Assembly (NCBI GenBank): GCA_904420585.1
Contig: CAJFVX010000024.1
Coordinates: 1 to 64,000, forward strand
Length of the DNA stretch: 64,000 nt
Direction of reading: 5' to 3'
Origin: Candidatus Howiella intestinavium
Lineage (GTDB): Bacteria; Bacillota; Clostridia; Oscillospirales; Acutalibacteraceae
Part shown: piece after piece, positions 19,639 to 30,113 of the stretch
How the letters are laid out: the number at the start of each line of letters is the position of its first letter
Position numbering within the stretch: position 1 is the first letter of the stretch
Notes under the pieces: generated by a model
Databases searched by the model: none
What the model saw: the letters and a program-made list of their open reading frames with translations, nothing else
Told to the model about the DNA's origin: nothing
Made by a program: the position numbers and the translations under genes

Positions 19639-20575
19639 TTACGCGCTTGTTCCGGCCCCTTCCGGCTGCGCCGGCCGGTCTTTCAGCGCTTTTGTATACC
19701 GCACCATCATGCACACCACAAAGACGGCCACTACCGTCTCGGTAATCGGCATGGTAAACCAGATGGAATCCGCGCCGAAAAGGACGGGAAGCAGGAAGAT
19801 GAGGCAGCCGCTGATGACAATACCCCTGGCCACCGAGACAATAAAGGCTGTGCCGGGCTTCATCAGCGCCTGGAAGTAGTAGGTGGAGAAAATATTCAGA
19901 GGCAGCAGCAAAAAGGAAATGCCGTAGACCCGGAAAATGGCCGGGGCTATCTGCAGGACTTCGGCCGTCGGGGCCATAAAAATGCGGATAAACAGGTTGG
20001 GTAGTCCAAGGCTCAAAGCCGTCCAAAGCAGGGCGAAAAAGGCCACTGCACCCAGAGCGTATTTCAAAGTCTGCCGGATGCGCGTACCCGCGCCCGCGCC
20101 GTAGTTGGTGGAGATAATGGGCTGGGCCGCCTGTCCCACGCTGTAGGCGCAGCACTGGGCAAAGGTGCTGATATTGACAATGACGCCGTAAACCGCCAGG
20201 GCGTTGGTGCCAAGCCAGGTCACAATCTGCCGGTTGAACAGGATGGTCAAAAGCCCCATGGCCACATCGATAAAGAAGGTGGAAAAGCCCGTTACCCCTA
20301 TCTCCCGCAGCTTGCGGAACAGCCGGGCGGGCCGGACCAGCCGCAGGGTATTCTTCTTCAAAAGGAAATGGGACAGCATCACCACAAAGGTGATGAAAGA
20401 GCCGATGGCGGTGGCCAGTCCCGCGCCGTAGGCCCCCGTATCGCAGGCAAAGACGAAAAAGTAATCGCCGAATATATTGAAAATACCGCCGGCCAGCACC
20501 CCGCCGGTGGCCAGGGCGGGGTTTTTGTCGTTGCGCAGATAGGCCGCCAGCATCTGGTTGAAGAGGAACAGCGGA
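19639..20575 (-). pseudogene. MATE family efflux transporter, 5'-truncated
   Basis: LFNQMLAAYLRNDKNPALATGGVLAGGIFNIFGDYFFV... is internal MATE sequence; the N-terminal portion expected in a full-length protein is absent; coding similarity stops at the IS remnant. Confidence 0.75.
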
Positions 20576-21060
20576 TGTAACGATACAATAGAAGTGAGAC
20601 CAAGAGGATAGAAAAAAGCGATTGAGAACGTTAGAATAAAGCTGCCACACCCAAACTAACGAAAGGACTCAATCGCCATGGATATTGTAGCACAGGAAAA
20701 GGGAAAGAACAAGCGGTATTTGCCCCATACGATGAGCACGAAGGAGGGCGCAGTGAAGCTATACCGGCAGACAAAGGATATAGACGCAGTTTTATAATTA
20801 CCTGAAGTTCTATTCTTATGAAGACCTACAGATGCAGATGAAGCGATATTTTCAGTCAGCCAACCGTATTTCTATGGCCATCCTTAACTATTGCAGAAAC
20901 GGCGGGAACTGGTAGCTGCCCGTCTTTTCTGACACAGGGTGGACCAAGCCTGTGGGGTCTCTGCGAAATCGTTCTCCTAATTCTTAAAACTCTCTCGCCT
21001 TTTTCAGTCGCACATCATTGACAAACCTACAGCTGGCTGTGAAAAATTATCTCTGATTCA
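20576..21060 (+). mobile_element. Second degenerate insertion-sequence remnant
   Basis: ATG 20678: MDIVAQEKGKNKRYLPHTMSTKEGAVKLYRQTKDIDAVL*; then YNYLKFYSYEDLQMQMKRYFQSANRISMAILNYC in another frame; CACATCATTG...CCTACAG end similar to the 15.4-kb remnant. Confidence 0.65.
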
Positions 21061-21317
21061 CGAAAAATCTATACTGCAGGAACATAAAATCGTAAAAAAT
21101 GGCTGGAAACAGAGCCGCTTTGTCGAGCAATTGCAGGTAAAAAGAGATATAGTATCTGTAGGCGCAATGTCCGCAGACCGGCAAACCTTTGCCGATGCGG
21201 GGCAGAGCAGATGTATTTTCCCGGAATCGGCGCACAGAGAGCCGGTATTGCAGAACTTGGGGCCGGAAAAGACGGGAAAACCGGCTGTTTTACAACCGAA
21301 AGGAGATGCTGTAAGTT

Positions 21318-24300
21318 ATGCACGGAAAACGATTTGGCGCGCTTTTGACGGCGGGCTGTATTCTATTATCCGCCCTTCCCCTGTCCGCCGGGGCGCAGGA
21401 GGAAGCGTGGGACGGGCAGGCGGCCGACCAGTCGTGGTATACCGATGCCGCCGAGCTGCATCTGGATACGGCGGCCGAACTGGCCGGGCTGGCCAAGCTG
21501 GTCAATGCGGGGACGGATTTCAGCGGCCAGACGGTGTATCTGGATGCGGACGTAGACCTGGGCGGCCACGACTGGACCCCCATCGGGCAGGTGACGGCCC
21601 TGGCCAAAGATTCCATACAGGGCAGCGCCTTTGCCGGGGTATTTGACGGGCAGGGCCATACCGTCCACGGCCTGTCCTTAAAGTTTGCTGAAGGGAATTT
21701 GGGCTATGGGCTTTTCGGATACAGCACGGGTTCCATAAGCGATGTATCGGTGGCTTCCGACGGGGTTATAGACCTGAGCGGCGTCACCGCCGACCTGACT
21801 CCCTTTGGCGCCATTGTGGGCTTTAATAACGGGGGAACCGTTTCCCGCTGTACCTCGGCGGCCCGGATTACCGACGACGGCACCGAAACCGATACCCGCC
21901 GCTCTCTCAATGTGGGCGGCATCGTAGGCATCAACGACTACGGGGGCGTGGTGGAATACTGCGTAAACCTGGGTAGTATCCATCTGCCCAGCGTCAAGGC
22001 CAGAATCGGCGGTGTCGTCGGTTCCAGCTGCTTTTCCAGCAACGCCACCACAACGACTATACAGTACTGTGTCAATTACGGCGGCATAACGGCCGGCCTG
22101 TGTGACAATATAGGCGGCATATGCAGCTTCAGCCGCCGGGGCGTCATCCGCTACTGCTACAACAGGGGTAACCTGCAGCTGGAAAGCGGGGAAGGCGCGG
22201 TCGGCGGCATAGCCGGCGTCATCAACCATCAAAGCCTGACCTGCTGTTATAACACCGGGACCATGCAGAGCACCTCCCGCAATACCAGGAGCATTGTGGG
22301 TTCGGGCAACGACCCCAGCACCGCCACCTGCTTTGGCTTAAGCGGCACCCTTTCGGCTGACGACGCCTGGTGTGTCGACAGTGAAACCCTAAAGGCCGGC
22401 GTGCTGGCCCTGGACGCCGCCGACGACGGAAACGCCTACGTGGAGGACAGCCAGGGCATAAACGACGGGTATCCGGTGCTGAGCTGGCAGCTGGACAACG
22501 GGGAAGCCGCCGACCAGGCCGCCGCCGACCGGGTGAGCGCCATCATCGCCGCCCTGCCGGCTCTGGAGCAATTGACCGTGGATGACCAGGCGGCGATAAA
22601 AGAAGCCCGGGAGGCCTATGAAGCCCTGCGCGCAGCGCAAAAGGAACTGGTGACCAATCTGGATGTGCTGGAGCAGGCGGAGGAAAGGCTGGCCGAACTT
22701 TTGGAAGCCCTAAAGGAAAAAAACCTTGCCCTGGGCAAGCCCGCCGAGGCAACCTATGAGCAGATGGACGGGGAGTACCAGGCCTATGCCGCCAACGCGG
22801 TGGACGGGGACTACCATTCCAGATGGTCCACCTTTGGCGCTCCTTCTTTGCCGGGGGCTATCCAGGTGGATCTGCGGGCTGTCTGCGAAGTGGAGAGCGT
22901 GGCCACCTACTGGTTCGGAGTGGGACGCACCTATACCTATTCCATCTATCTGACCGATGAACCCATGATTGTCGATGGTGTCCTGCAGACAACCGGGGAA
23001 CCGGTGGCCGCCGATCTGACCGGCCAGGGGAGCGGTACGGCCAACTCCTCCACATCCGCCGGCACACCCGGCAGCCTGCGCACCGAATACACCTTCCCGG
23101 AGAAAGTGACCGGGCGGTATCTGACCATTGTATGCACCGATGTTGCAGGCGGCAATGCCGCCGTATTATGGGAACTGGAGGTAAACGGCGTGCAGGTTGG
23201 CGAAACAGTACAGGCGGCCATTGCATCCATCTCCGGCATGACCGGGAGAAGGGTTGCCTTTGGAACGGAAATGCAGGATATTGTCCTGCCGGACAAAGCC
23301 ACCGTATCCCTGGATAACGGGCAGAAGGGGGAGGTATCCCTCCGGTGGGCCTGCGCTGATTACAATTCCCAGCAGCCGGGGACATATACCTTTGTGGGCA
23401 CGCCGGTGCTGGATGAGGAGGGCGAAATAACCAACCCGGCCGGCATCACCGCATCCCTGCCGGTGACCGTCTGCGAGGAGGAGGCCGACCTTTCCGGCCG
23501 ACAGGTGGTGTCCATCTCTAACGACTGGACCTTCATGCAGGGTACCCTGGCCGGCGCAGAGGCCCCGGCCTATAACGACGCCGCCTGGGAGCAGCTGGAC
23601 CTTCCTCATACCTGGAACGCCCAGGACGGCCAGGACGGGGGCAATAACTACTACCGGGGAGACGGCTGGTACCGCAAGGTGCTGGACTGGAACCCCGACT
23701 ACGCCGGCAAGCGAATCGATATCGAGTTTTTAGGTGCCTGCCTGCAGGCCGACGTCTATGTAAACGGGCAGTTTATGGGCAACCATAAGGGTGGCTATAC
23801 CGCCTTCCGGTTTGACATCACCGACGCCCTGATTCCCGGCCAGGAGAATATCATCGCCGTCCGGGTCAACAACCAGCAAACCCAGGACATCGCGCCTTTG
23901 TCGGGGGACTTCACCGTCTTCGGCGGCATCTACCGGGAGGTATCCCTGGTGCTGACCGACAGCGTACATATCGATACGGCCGACTACGGTTCCTCCGGCC
24001 TCTATCTGACCCAGACCAACGTCTCCGAGGAAAGCGCCGATTTGGAAATCCGTTCCAATATCGTAAACGACGGGGAAGAGGAAAAGACGGTGACCGTCCG
24101 GGCGACCTTACGGCATCCGGATGCATTTGAAGAAATCGACACCATCCCCAACCCGGCCTTTGACCCGGCGGATATGGTGGGCGGCGGTATTGTAGAGAGT
24201 TACGAAACCCAGCTGACCATCCCGGCCGGGGAATCCGCCGCCTTTGTCCACGACCTCACGGTGGAGGCCCCCCATCTGTGGAACGGCCGGGAAGACCCCT

Positions 24301-26711
24301 ACCGCTACCAGGTGGATTTGGAGGTCTTCCAGGAGGGGGAGCGGGCGGATAACCAAACCGGCTATGTGGGCTTCCGCTACTACACCGTGGATTATGATGA
24401 AGGCTTTTTCTTAAACGGCGAATCCTACCCCCTGCGGGGCGTCAGCCGCCATCAGGACTGGGAGGACATGGGCACCGCCCTGACCCAGCGGGAGCACAAC
24501 ATCGACTTCGGCCTGATTTACGAGATAGGCGCCAACGCCGTGCGATTGGCCCACTATCCCCAGGCCCCCTATTTCTACGAGCTGTGCGACAAGTACGGCA
24601 TTGTGGTGTGGGCCGAAATCCCCTTTGTGAACAACGTGGGCGGTTCGGGCACCTATGAGAACCCTGACGCCGACCGCCAGGCCTTTTTCCAGGTGACCAA
24701 GCAGCAGCTCATCGAGCTTATCCGCCAGCAGTACAACCGGCCGTCCATCTGCTTCTGGGGATTGCAGAACGAGGTGCTGGAGTACGCAGAGTGCATGCCG
24801 GAATTCATGGCCGAGCTCAACGACCTGGCCCACAAGGAAGACCCCACCCGCCTGACCACCCAGGCCACCGACAAGGACGCCGCCAAAAACTGGGCCAGCG
24901 ACCTGATTGCCTGGAACCGGTATCCCGGCTGGTACTTCGGCACCAAAGAGGACATGGGCGCGGATCTGGATAAAAACCACGCCGGGGATGACCGTCCCTT
25001 CGGCATATCGGAATACGGCATCGGCTCCAATATCGAGATCCATGTGGATAAGGCCACCAACGCCGACAAGAGCCTGGGGGCGGTGCAGCCGGAGGAATAC
25101 CAGAACATCTGCCACGAGAGTTTTATCCCGCAGATAAACGAGCGTTCCTATCTCTGGGCGACCTTCAACTGGAACATGTTCGACTTTTCCTCCGATATGC
25201 GGGCCGAAGGGGGACTTACCGGCGTCAACACCAAGGGCCTTGTGACCCGCGACCGGGAGGTGAAAAAGGACAGCTTCTACCTCTACAAAGCCAACTGGAG
25301 CGACGAGCCCTTTGTATACATCACCAGCCGCCGCAACGATGTGCGGCAGAACTCTCCTGTGGAGATTAAAGGCTACTCCAACTGCGACAGCGTGGAGCTG
25401 ACGGTCAACGGCCAGGTGATAGGCCGCCTCAGCCAGGAGGACTTAGCCCAGGAAACCGTCTTTGTGTGGGAGGATGTCCCTCTGGCCAACGGGGAAAATA
25501 CCATTGTGATGACGGCCGAGAAGGATGGGGAAACCTATACCGACACGGTGGTGTGGGAAAAGCAGGAAAGCGCGGACACCAGCCTGTGGTCGGATGCCCT
25601 GCTGGTGGACAACGCGGCGAGAACCATCTCTTTGACCGCCGATGTACAGGCCGAGGACCTGCAGGAGGTCATACACAGCTACGGCGCGCTGCTGGAACTG
25701 TTCAGCGAGACCGGCCGGCGGGTCACGTCCGGGCCCATCCGCGCGGGCATGATTTTGCAGGTCATCTCCGAGGACGAAAGCGAGACGGCTCTCTATATCT
25801 TTGTGAATCCCTGCCTGACCCAGGATAAGCCCATAGAGGCCAGCTCCTATCAGGACAACCAGAATGGGAACAATCCGCCGGAATATATGAACGACGGCGA
25901 CGACACCACCCGCTGGGCCGCCGGCCTGACGGAAGACGGCGGCAATACCAGCTATCCCCAGTGGGTGGAAATCGACCTGGGGGATCTGTATGCGCTGGAT
26001 CGGATTGACGTTTCCTGGTTCCAGGGTTCCTCCTCCAAGCGGGCCTATACCTATACGGTTTCGGTCAGCGAGGACGGGGAGGATTACCGGCAGGCAGTCG
26101 ACCGTTCGGAGAACACGGTTGTGGGCGTGGTCAGCGATTCCCTGGACGGCGTGAAAGCCCGATACATCCGGCTGGATATAACCGGCAACAGCGAATGGTC
26201 GGGCAGCGGCTCCGCGGCGGCCTCCATTTATGAAATCCGGGCCTATGGGGAGAAGACAGCGGCAGTCGAGCCGGCGGACAAAGAGGCGCTGCAAAAGCTG
26301 TATGACCAGCACAAGGGGGATACCCAGGGGACATACACCGATGAAAGCTGGCAGGCCTTCTTAGAAAAGTTGGATGCGGCGGAAAAGGTGCTGGAAAATC
26401 CCGACGCCACCCAGGCTGAGATAGACCAGGCGCTGCAGGCGCTTACAGAGGCCATAGCCGGCCGGAAGGAGGAGATCCCCGACCCCACCCTTATTCCCGG
26501 CGATATGGACGGGAACGGCAAGGTGACCATCACCGATGTGATGCAGGCCTGCCGGGTGCTGGCCCGGAAAAACACCGGGGAGCGACCCACGCCGGAGGAA
26601 ATCCGGATAGGAGACCTGGACGGGGATAAAGACATTACCATAACCGATATAATGGGAATCTGCAGGATTCTGGCCCGGGGAGAAAACGGTGCTGATACGC
26701 AGAGGCTGTAA
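21318..26711 (+). CDS. Secreted multidomain GH2 glycosidase (beta-galactosidase-like) with GLUG-type repeats, F5/8C (CBM32-like) modules, FIVAR-like segments and C-terminal dockerin
   Basis: Signal peptide; ISNDWTFMQG...LPHTWN...GWYRK...GLQNEV...GISEYG; two F5/8C-like regions; GDMDGNGKVTITDVMQACRVLARKN...GDLDGDKDITITDIMGICRILAR. Confidence 0.88.
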   Translation: MHGKRFGALLTAGCILLSALPLSAGAQEEAWDGQAADQSWYTDAAELHLDTAAELAGLAKLVNAGTDFSGQTVYLDADVDLGGHDWTPIGQVTALAKDSIQGSAFAGVFDGQGHTVHGLSLKFAEGNLGYGLFGYSTGSISDVSVASDGVIDLSGVTADLTPFGAIVGFNNGGTVSRCTSAARITDDGTETDTRRSLNVGGIVGINDYGGVVEYCVNLGSIHLPSVKARIGGVVGSSCFSSNATTTTIQYCVNYGGITAGLCDNIGGICSFSRRGVIRYCYNRGNLQLESGEGAVGGIAGVINHQSLTCCYNTGTMQSTSRNTRSIVGSGNDPSTATCFGLSGTLSADDAWCVDSETLKAGVLALDAADDGNAYVEDSQGINDGYPVLSWQLDNGEAADQAAADRVSAIIAALPALEQLTVDDQAAIKEAREAYEALRAAQKELVTNLDVLEQAEERLAELLEALKEKNLALGKPAEATYEQMDGEYQAYAANAVDGDYHSRWSTFGAPSLPGAIQVDLRAVCEVESVATYWFGVGRTYTYSIYLTDEPMIVDGVLQTTGEPVAADLTGQGSGTANSSTSAGTPGSLRTEYTFPEKVTGRYLTIVCTDVAGGNAAVLWELEVNGVQVGETVQAAIASISGMTGRRVAFGTEMQDIVLPDKATVSLDNGQKGEVSLRWACADYNSQQPGTYTFVGTPVLDEEGEITNPAGITASLPVTVCEEEADLSGRQVVSISNDWTFMQGTLAGAEAPAYNDAAWEQLDLPHTWNAQDGQDGGNNYYRGDGWYRKVLDWNPDYAGKRIDIEFLGACLQADVYVNGQFMGNHKGGYTAFRFDITDALIPGQENIIAVRVNNQQTQDIAPLSGDFTVFGGIYREVSLVLTDSVHIDTADYGSSGLYLTQTNVSEESADLEIRSNIVNDGEEEKTVTVRATLRHPDAFEEIDTIPNPAFDPADMVGGGIVESYETQLTIPAGESAAFVHDLTVEAPHLWNGREDPYRYQVDLEVFQEGERADNQTGYVGFRYYTVDYDEGFFLNGESYPLRGVSRHQDWEDMGTALTQREHNIDFGLIYEIGANAVRLAHYPQAPYFYELCDKYGIVVWAEIPFVNNVGGSGTYENPDADRQAFFQVTKQQLIELIRQQYNRPSICFWGLQNEVLEYAECMPEFMAELNDLAHKEDPTRLTTQATDKDAAKNWASDLIAWNRYPGWYFGTKEDMGADLDKNHAGDDRPFGISEYGIGSNIEIHVDKATNADKSLGAVQPEEYQNICHESFIPQINERSYLWATFNWNMFDFSSDMRAEGGLTGVNTKGLVTRDREVKKDSFYLYKANWSDEPFVYITSRRNDVRQNSPVEIKGYSNCDSVELTVNGQVIGRLSQEDLAQETVFVWEDVPLANGENTIVMTAEKDGETYTDTVVWEKQESADTSLWSDALLVDNAARTISLTADVQAEDLQEVIHSYGALLELFSETGRRVTSGPIRAGMILQVISEDESETALYIFVNPCLTQDKPIEASSYQDNQNGNNPPEYMNDGDDTTRWAAGLTEDGGNTSYPQWVEIDLGDLYALDRIDVSWFQGSSSKRAYTYTVSVSEDGEDYRQAVDRSENTVVGVVSDSLDGVKARYIRLDITGNSEWSGSGSAAASIYEIRAYGEKTAAVEPADKEALQKLYDQHKGDTQGTYTDESWQAFLEKLDAAEKVLENPDATQAEIDQALQALTEAIAGRKEEIPDPTLIPGDMDGNGKVTITDVMQACRVLARKNTGERPTPEEIRIGDLDGDKDITITDIMGICRILARGENGADTQRL

Positions 26712-26737
26712 AACCCAGCCGGAAGGAGGTTTCGAGT

Positions 26738-29716
26738 ATGTTCAAAAGGTTATTGTCCTGGGTCGTATCGGCCGCCCTGCTGGGCGGCTGCCTGTGGGGG
26801 CTTCCCATCCCGTCCTGTGCAGAGGACGGGACGGCCTCCCCCGCAGAGGTGAACGCCATGATTGAAGCGCTGTTTCCCGTGACCCATAAGACCGCCGTAC
26901 CGCTGAAGGGGGCCGTGCAGGCCTATGAAGCCTTATCGCCTGCAGAACAGGAACAGGTGACCGGCTATTCCAGAATTGCCGAGGCCGAAGCCCAGCTGCA
27001 GGCCCTGCACGATGCATTTTCCGTGTCGGTTTCGGGATGGCCGGCCTCTCTCGACAGCTCCACCACCAGCTGGATGGGGAAGTGCACTACAGAGGAAAAG
27101 GCGCTGACCCGGCAGGCGATGGCGGAGGAAATCCGACGGCTGTACGTGGAGGAGGGATACCAGGCCGGGGAAACCGAGGATCTGGCCCTGGTGGATACCT
27201 GGTCCCCCACCTGGACGCCGGCGGGTGTTCTCATCAATCTGGACGCTGCCGACAGCGACAACATCGGCAGGATCCACGGTGAAAATTGGGGATTTAACAA
27301 AATCGGCACCATTATCTCGGCGCCCTATGCGGGCATGGCCTTTTCCCAAATCCGCTACATGTCCCAGGACTATGTGGCCAACGGCTGGACGCCCCTGCTG
27401 TCGAATACCTTTTTGTATGACGGCAGGTACTATTCGGTCACCTGGGATAAGGTGAAATCCTATGACAGCGGGATTCCCGAGGAGCGGGGAAGGGTTCTGA
27501 CCGCCGAAGAACTGACCTATACGGATCAGTATCCGGGCCGGGGCCTTATAAACGACGGAAACAACACCTTCCGGTACGCTTTGGCCCGGTATAACCAAAC
27601 GCATAAATCCGACAGCCGGGTGCTGGGTATCCCCATTGCCAACGCCCGGCTGACCGACGGCGTCGCCTATCAGACCTTCCGCGGCCCGGACGGCGATGCC
27701 TATATAGCCGGCGACCCCGTTGCGATTACGGCTGCGGCCGCCACCCCCGAGAAGCCGGAGGGGGCCTATGCCATCGCAGGGGAAATGGCCCGGGCCTTCC
27801 AGTCCCTGGGCGAGACCGACAATGCGCGTTTTGCCGTCACCGGCGCGCCCTTGGGCGAGCAGTATGAGGCGGAAGGGATGCTCTGCCAGGACTTCCAGCT
27901 TCTCACCCTGGCGGTAGATCTGGAGACCGGCGCGGTTACCCAGACCTCCAACGACACGGCCCTTATGGACTTTTCCATAGAGGGTGGCCAGCTTCTGGAT
28001 AATCTGGGAACGGACATCAACATCCTGGTTCCGGCCGGCACGGATATAACCCAAATCACGCCGGACTTTTCCATCCATCCCCATTCCACGGTTACACCCG
28101 CCGAAGGCCCCCAGGACTTTACCGACGCCGTGACCTATACCGTCACATCCCAGCTGGGGGTTTCCGAAAGCTATGTGGTGACGGTCATAGTGGACGGCCC
28201 GGGCAGCCCGGCGGATACGGCCGCGGCGGAACAGGTGCGTCGGGCCATTGACCATCTGCCGGCCGAAATCTCGCTGCAGGAGACGGCGCAGGTGCAGCTG
28301 GTTCAAAAACAGTACGATGCGCTGTCGCCCCGGCAGAAGTATTTGGTGGACAATGTCGCGAAATTGGAGGACGCCCTGGAGCAGGCGGAGACCTTAAGCC
28401 AGGGAAAAATCAAGGTGGCCTGCATCGGCGACAGCATTACCGAAGGGGACGTCAGCGGCGGCGTCGTACAGCCGGCCTCGTATCCTTCCCAGCTGCAGGA
28501 GATGCTGGGCGACCGATACGAAATCCGGAACTTTGGCAAATGCGGCATCTGTATGTCCAAAAATTCTCATTACCCCTATTGGGGCCTGAGCGAATTCGCT
28601 GAAAGCCAGGCCTACCAGCCGGATATCGTCATCATCATGCTGGGCACAAACGACGCTTCCACCCGCAACTGGTCTACGGTACAGGGCAACTTTGAAAGCG
28701 ATTACACCGAGTTTGTCAATATATACAAGAACCTGGAATCCAAGCCCCAAATCTATTTGACCAAGGTCAGCGGCGTCCATCAGGCCGCCCAAATCGGGAT
28801 AGAGGAAGTCAACGAAATCGTGGAGCGGATCGCGGAAAATACCGGCTCGCAGCTGGCCGATATGTACACCTGGGAGTACAATCTCTCAGACAGCGATAAG
28901 GCCAAGTATTTCGACGACAGCCTGCATCCCAACGCGGAAGGGTATACCCTCATGGCCCGGCAGTTTAAGCAGCAGATATTCGAGCCTTTGGAGGACAGCA
29001 CCCTGAAAAGCATCGAGATTGACGGCCGGCCCCTGGAGGGCTTTCAGCCTGACCAGACCGAATACACCCTGGAAATCGGCCGGGATGACCCCCTGCCTGT
29101 CGTTACGGCTGTGACAAACGCGGAGGCCGCCGCGGTGCACATTACCCAGGCCCAGGAGGATTATCCCGTGGCGACCCTGAACATATCCGCCGGCAATCCC
29201 TATTTCAGCAGGGCCTATACCATAACCCTGAAGCGGGCAGGCGGGGAGTCTGTATTGGAGCAGGCGCTGGCCGCTGCCGAGGAGGCGCTGGACGGTCTGC
29301 ATCCGACCAACGAAACTACGGCGGACGAGGTTCTGGATACCGCTGTGAAAGCCGTGAATCATGCGCAGGTGGCCATTTCATGGAAAGAGCCCTTTACCAT
29401 AAAAATGGCCACGGCCGACACAGCCGGTTCCATTACGGGGACCCTGGAATTCAGCTTTGAGGGAAGAAGTCTGGTTTTGCAGCTGGAGTTTTCCATCGAA
29501 CCGCTGGGCGGAACCGGTATCCTGGCCGGTGATATGGATGAGGACGGCGAAGTGACCATAACCGATATAATGGAAGCCTGCAGAGTCTTGGCCCGGAAGG
29601 CGGCGGATATCGTCCCCACACCGGACGAGATCGCCATTGGCGACCTGAATACAGACGGGGATATGACCATAATCGATGTAATGATGATCTGCAGAATTTT
29701 GGCCCGCAAGAACTGA
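26738..29716 (+). CDS. Secreted SGNH/GDSL hydrolase with LGFP-like N-terminal region, cadherin-like beta-sandwich and C-terminal dockerin
   Basis: CIGDSITEGDVSGG, IIMLGTNDAS, DDSLHPNAEGY; C-term GDMDEDGEVTITDIMEACRVLARK...GDLNTDGDMTIIDVMMICRILARKN. Confidence 0.85.
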   Translation: MFKRLLSWVVSAALLGGCLWGLPIPSCAEDGTASPAEVNAMIEALFPVTHKTAVPLKGAVQAYEALSPAEQEQVTGYSRIAEAEAQLQALHDAFSVSVSGWPASLDSSTTSWMGKCTTEEKALTRQAMAEEIRRLYVEEGYQAGETEDLALVDTWSPTWTPAGVLINLDAADSDNIGRIHGENWGFNKIGTIISAPYAGMAFSQIRYMSQDYVANGWTPLLSNTFLYDGRYYSVTWDKVKSYDSGIPEERGRVLTAEELTYTDQYPGRGLINDGNNTFRYALARYNQTHKSDSRVLGIPIANARLTDGVAYQTFRGPDGDAYIAGDPVAITAAAATPEKPEGAYAIAGEMARAFQSLGETDNARFAVTGAPLGEQYEAEGMLCQDFQLLTLAVDLETGAVTQTSNDTALMDFSIEGGQLLDNLGTDINILVPAGTDITQITPDFSIHPHSTVTPAEGPQDFTDAVTYTVTSQLGVSESYVVTVIVDGPGSPADTAAAEQVRRAIDHLPAEISLQETAQVQLVQKQYDALSPRQKYLVDNVAKLEDALEQAETLSQGKIKVACIGDSITEGDVSGGVVQPASYPSQLQEMLGDRYEIRNFGKCGICMSKNSHYPYWGLSEFAESQAYQPDIVIIMLGTNDASTRNWSTVQGNFESDYTEFVNIYKNLESKPQIYLTKVSGVHQAAQIGIEEVNEIVERIAENTGSQLADMYTWEYNLSDSDKAKYFDDSLHPNAEGYTLMARQFKQQIFEPLEDSTLKSIEIDGRPLEGFQPDQTEYTLEIGRDDPLPVVTAVTNAEAAAVHITQAQEDYPVATLNISAGNPYFSRAYTITLKRAGGESVLEQALAAAEEALDGLHPTNETTADEVLDTAVKAVNHAQVAISWKEPFTIKMATADTAGSITGTLEFSFEGRSLVLQLEFSIEPLGGTGILAGDMDEDGEVTITDIMEACRVLARKAADIVPTPDEIAIGDLNTDGDMTIIDVMMICRILARKN

Positions 29717-29718
29717 GC

Positions 29719-29764
29719 AAGCGCTGTCCCGGCAGAGGATAAACTGCCGGGACAGCGCTTTGTT
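29719..29764 (+). terminator. Intrinsic terminator
   Basis: AAGCGCTGTCCCGGCAG...CTGCCGGGACAGCGCTTTGTTT. Confidence 0.8.
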
Positions 29765-29775
29765 TGGACCTGCAT

Positions 29776-29817
29776 GCAAAAAAGCCCGCACAAACAAAAC
29801 GTTTGTGCGGGCTTCTG
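29776..29817 (-). terminator. Terminator downstream of tRNA-Thr
   Basis: AAGCCCGCACAAAC...GTTTGTGCGGGCTT with T-tract on minus strand. Confidence 0.75.
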
Positions 29818-29825
29818 CCATTTGA

Positions 29826-29901
29826 TGGAGCTGCTAACCAGATTCGAACTGGTGACCTCATCCTTACCAAGGATGTGCTCTACCACCTGAGCCATAGCAG
29901 C
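29826..29901 (-). tRNA. tRNA-Thr (anticodon GGT)
   Basis: Reverse complement GCTGCTATGGCTCAGGTGGTAGAGCACATCCTTGGTAAGGATGAGGTCACCAGTTCGAATCTGGTTAGCAGCTCCA. Confidence 0.95.
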
Positions 29902-30113
29902 GTATCTCTGTCAAACCTCTTACCGGCGACGAAAAATATTATACGATATAGGCTGGCATTTGTCAAGAACTAATTTTTCTGTTTTCCGCAAATCTTTGAC
30001 GGGATTCTTACGTTTTTCTTTCATAGGGGCAGGAAATGAAAATGTGTGGTATAATAGCCCCAGCAGATCCGCTGGGGCGGCTGCAGTGTATAGAGGAAGG
30101 GGAGGGGACGGCA

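Noticed and set aside
21318-29716. Classical cellulosome cluster
   Set aside because: No cohesin/scaffoldin or cellulase in the window; only dockerins can be supported
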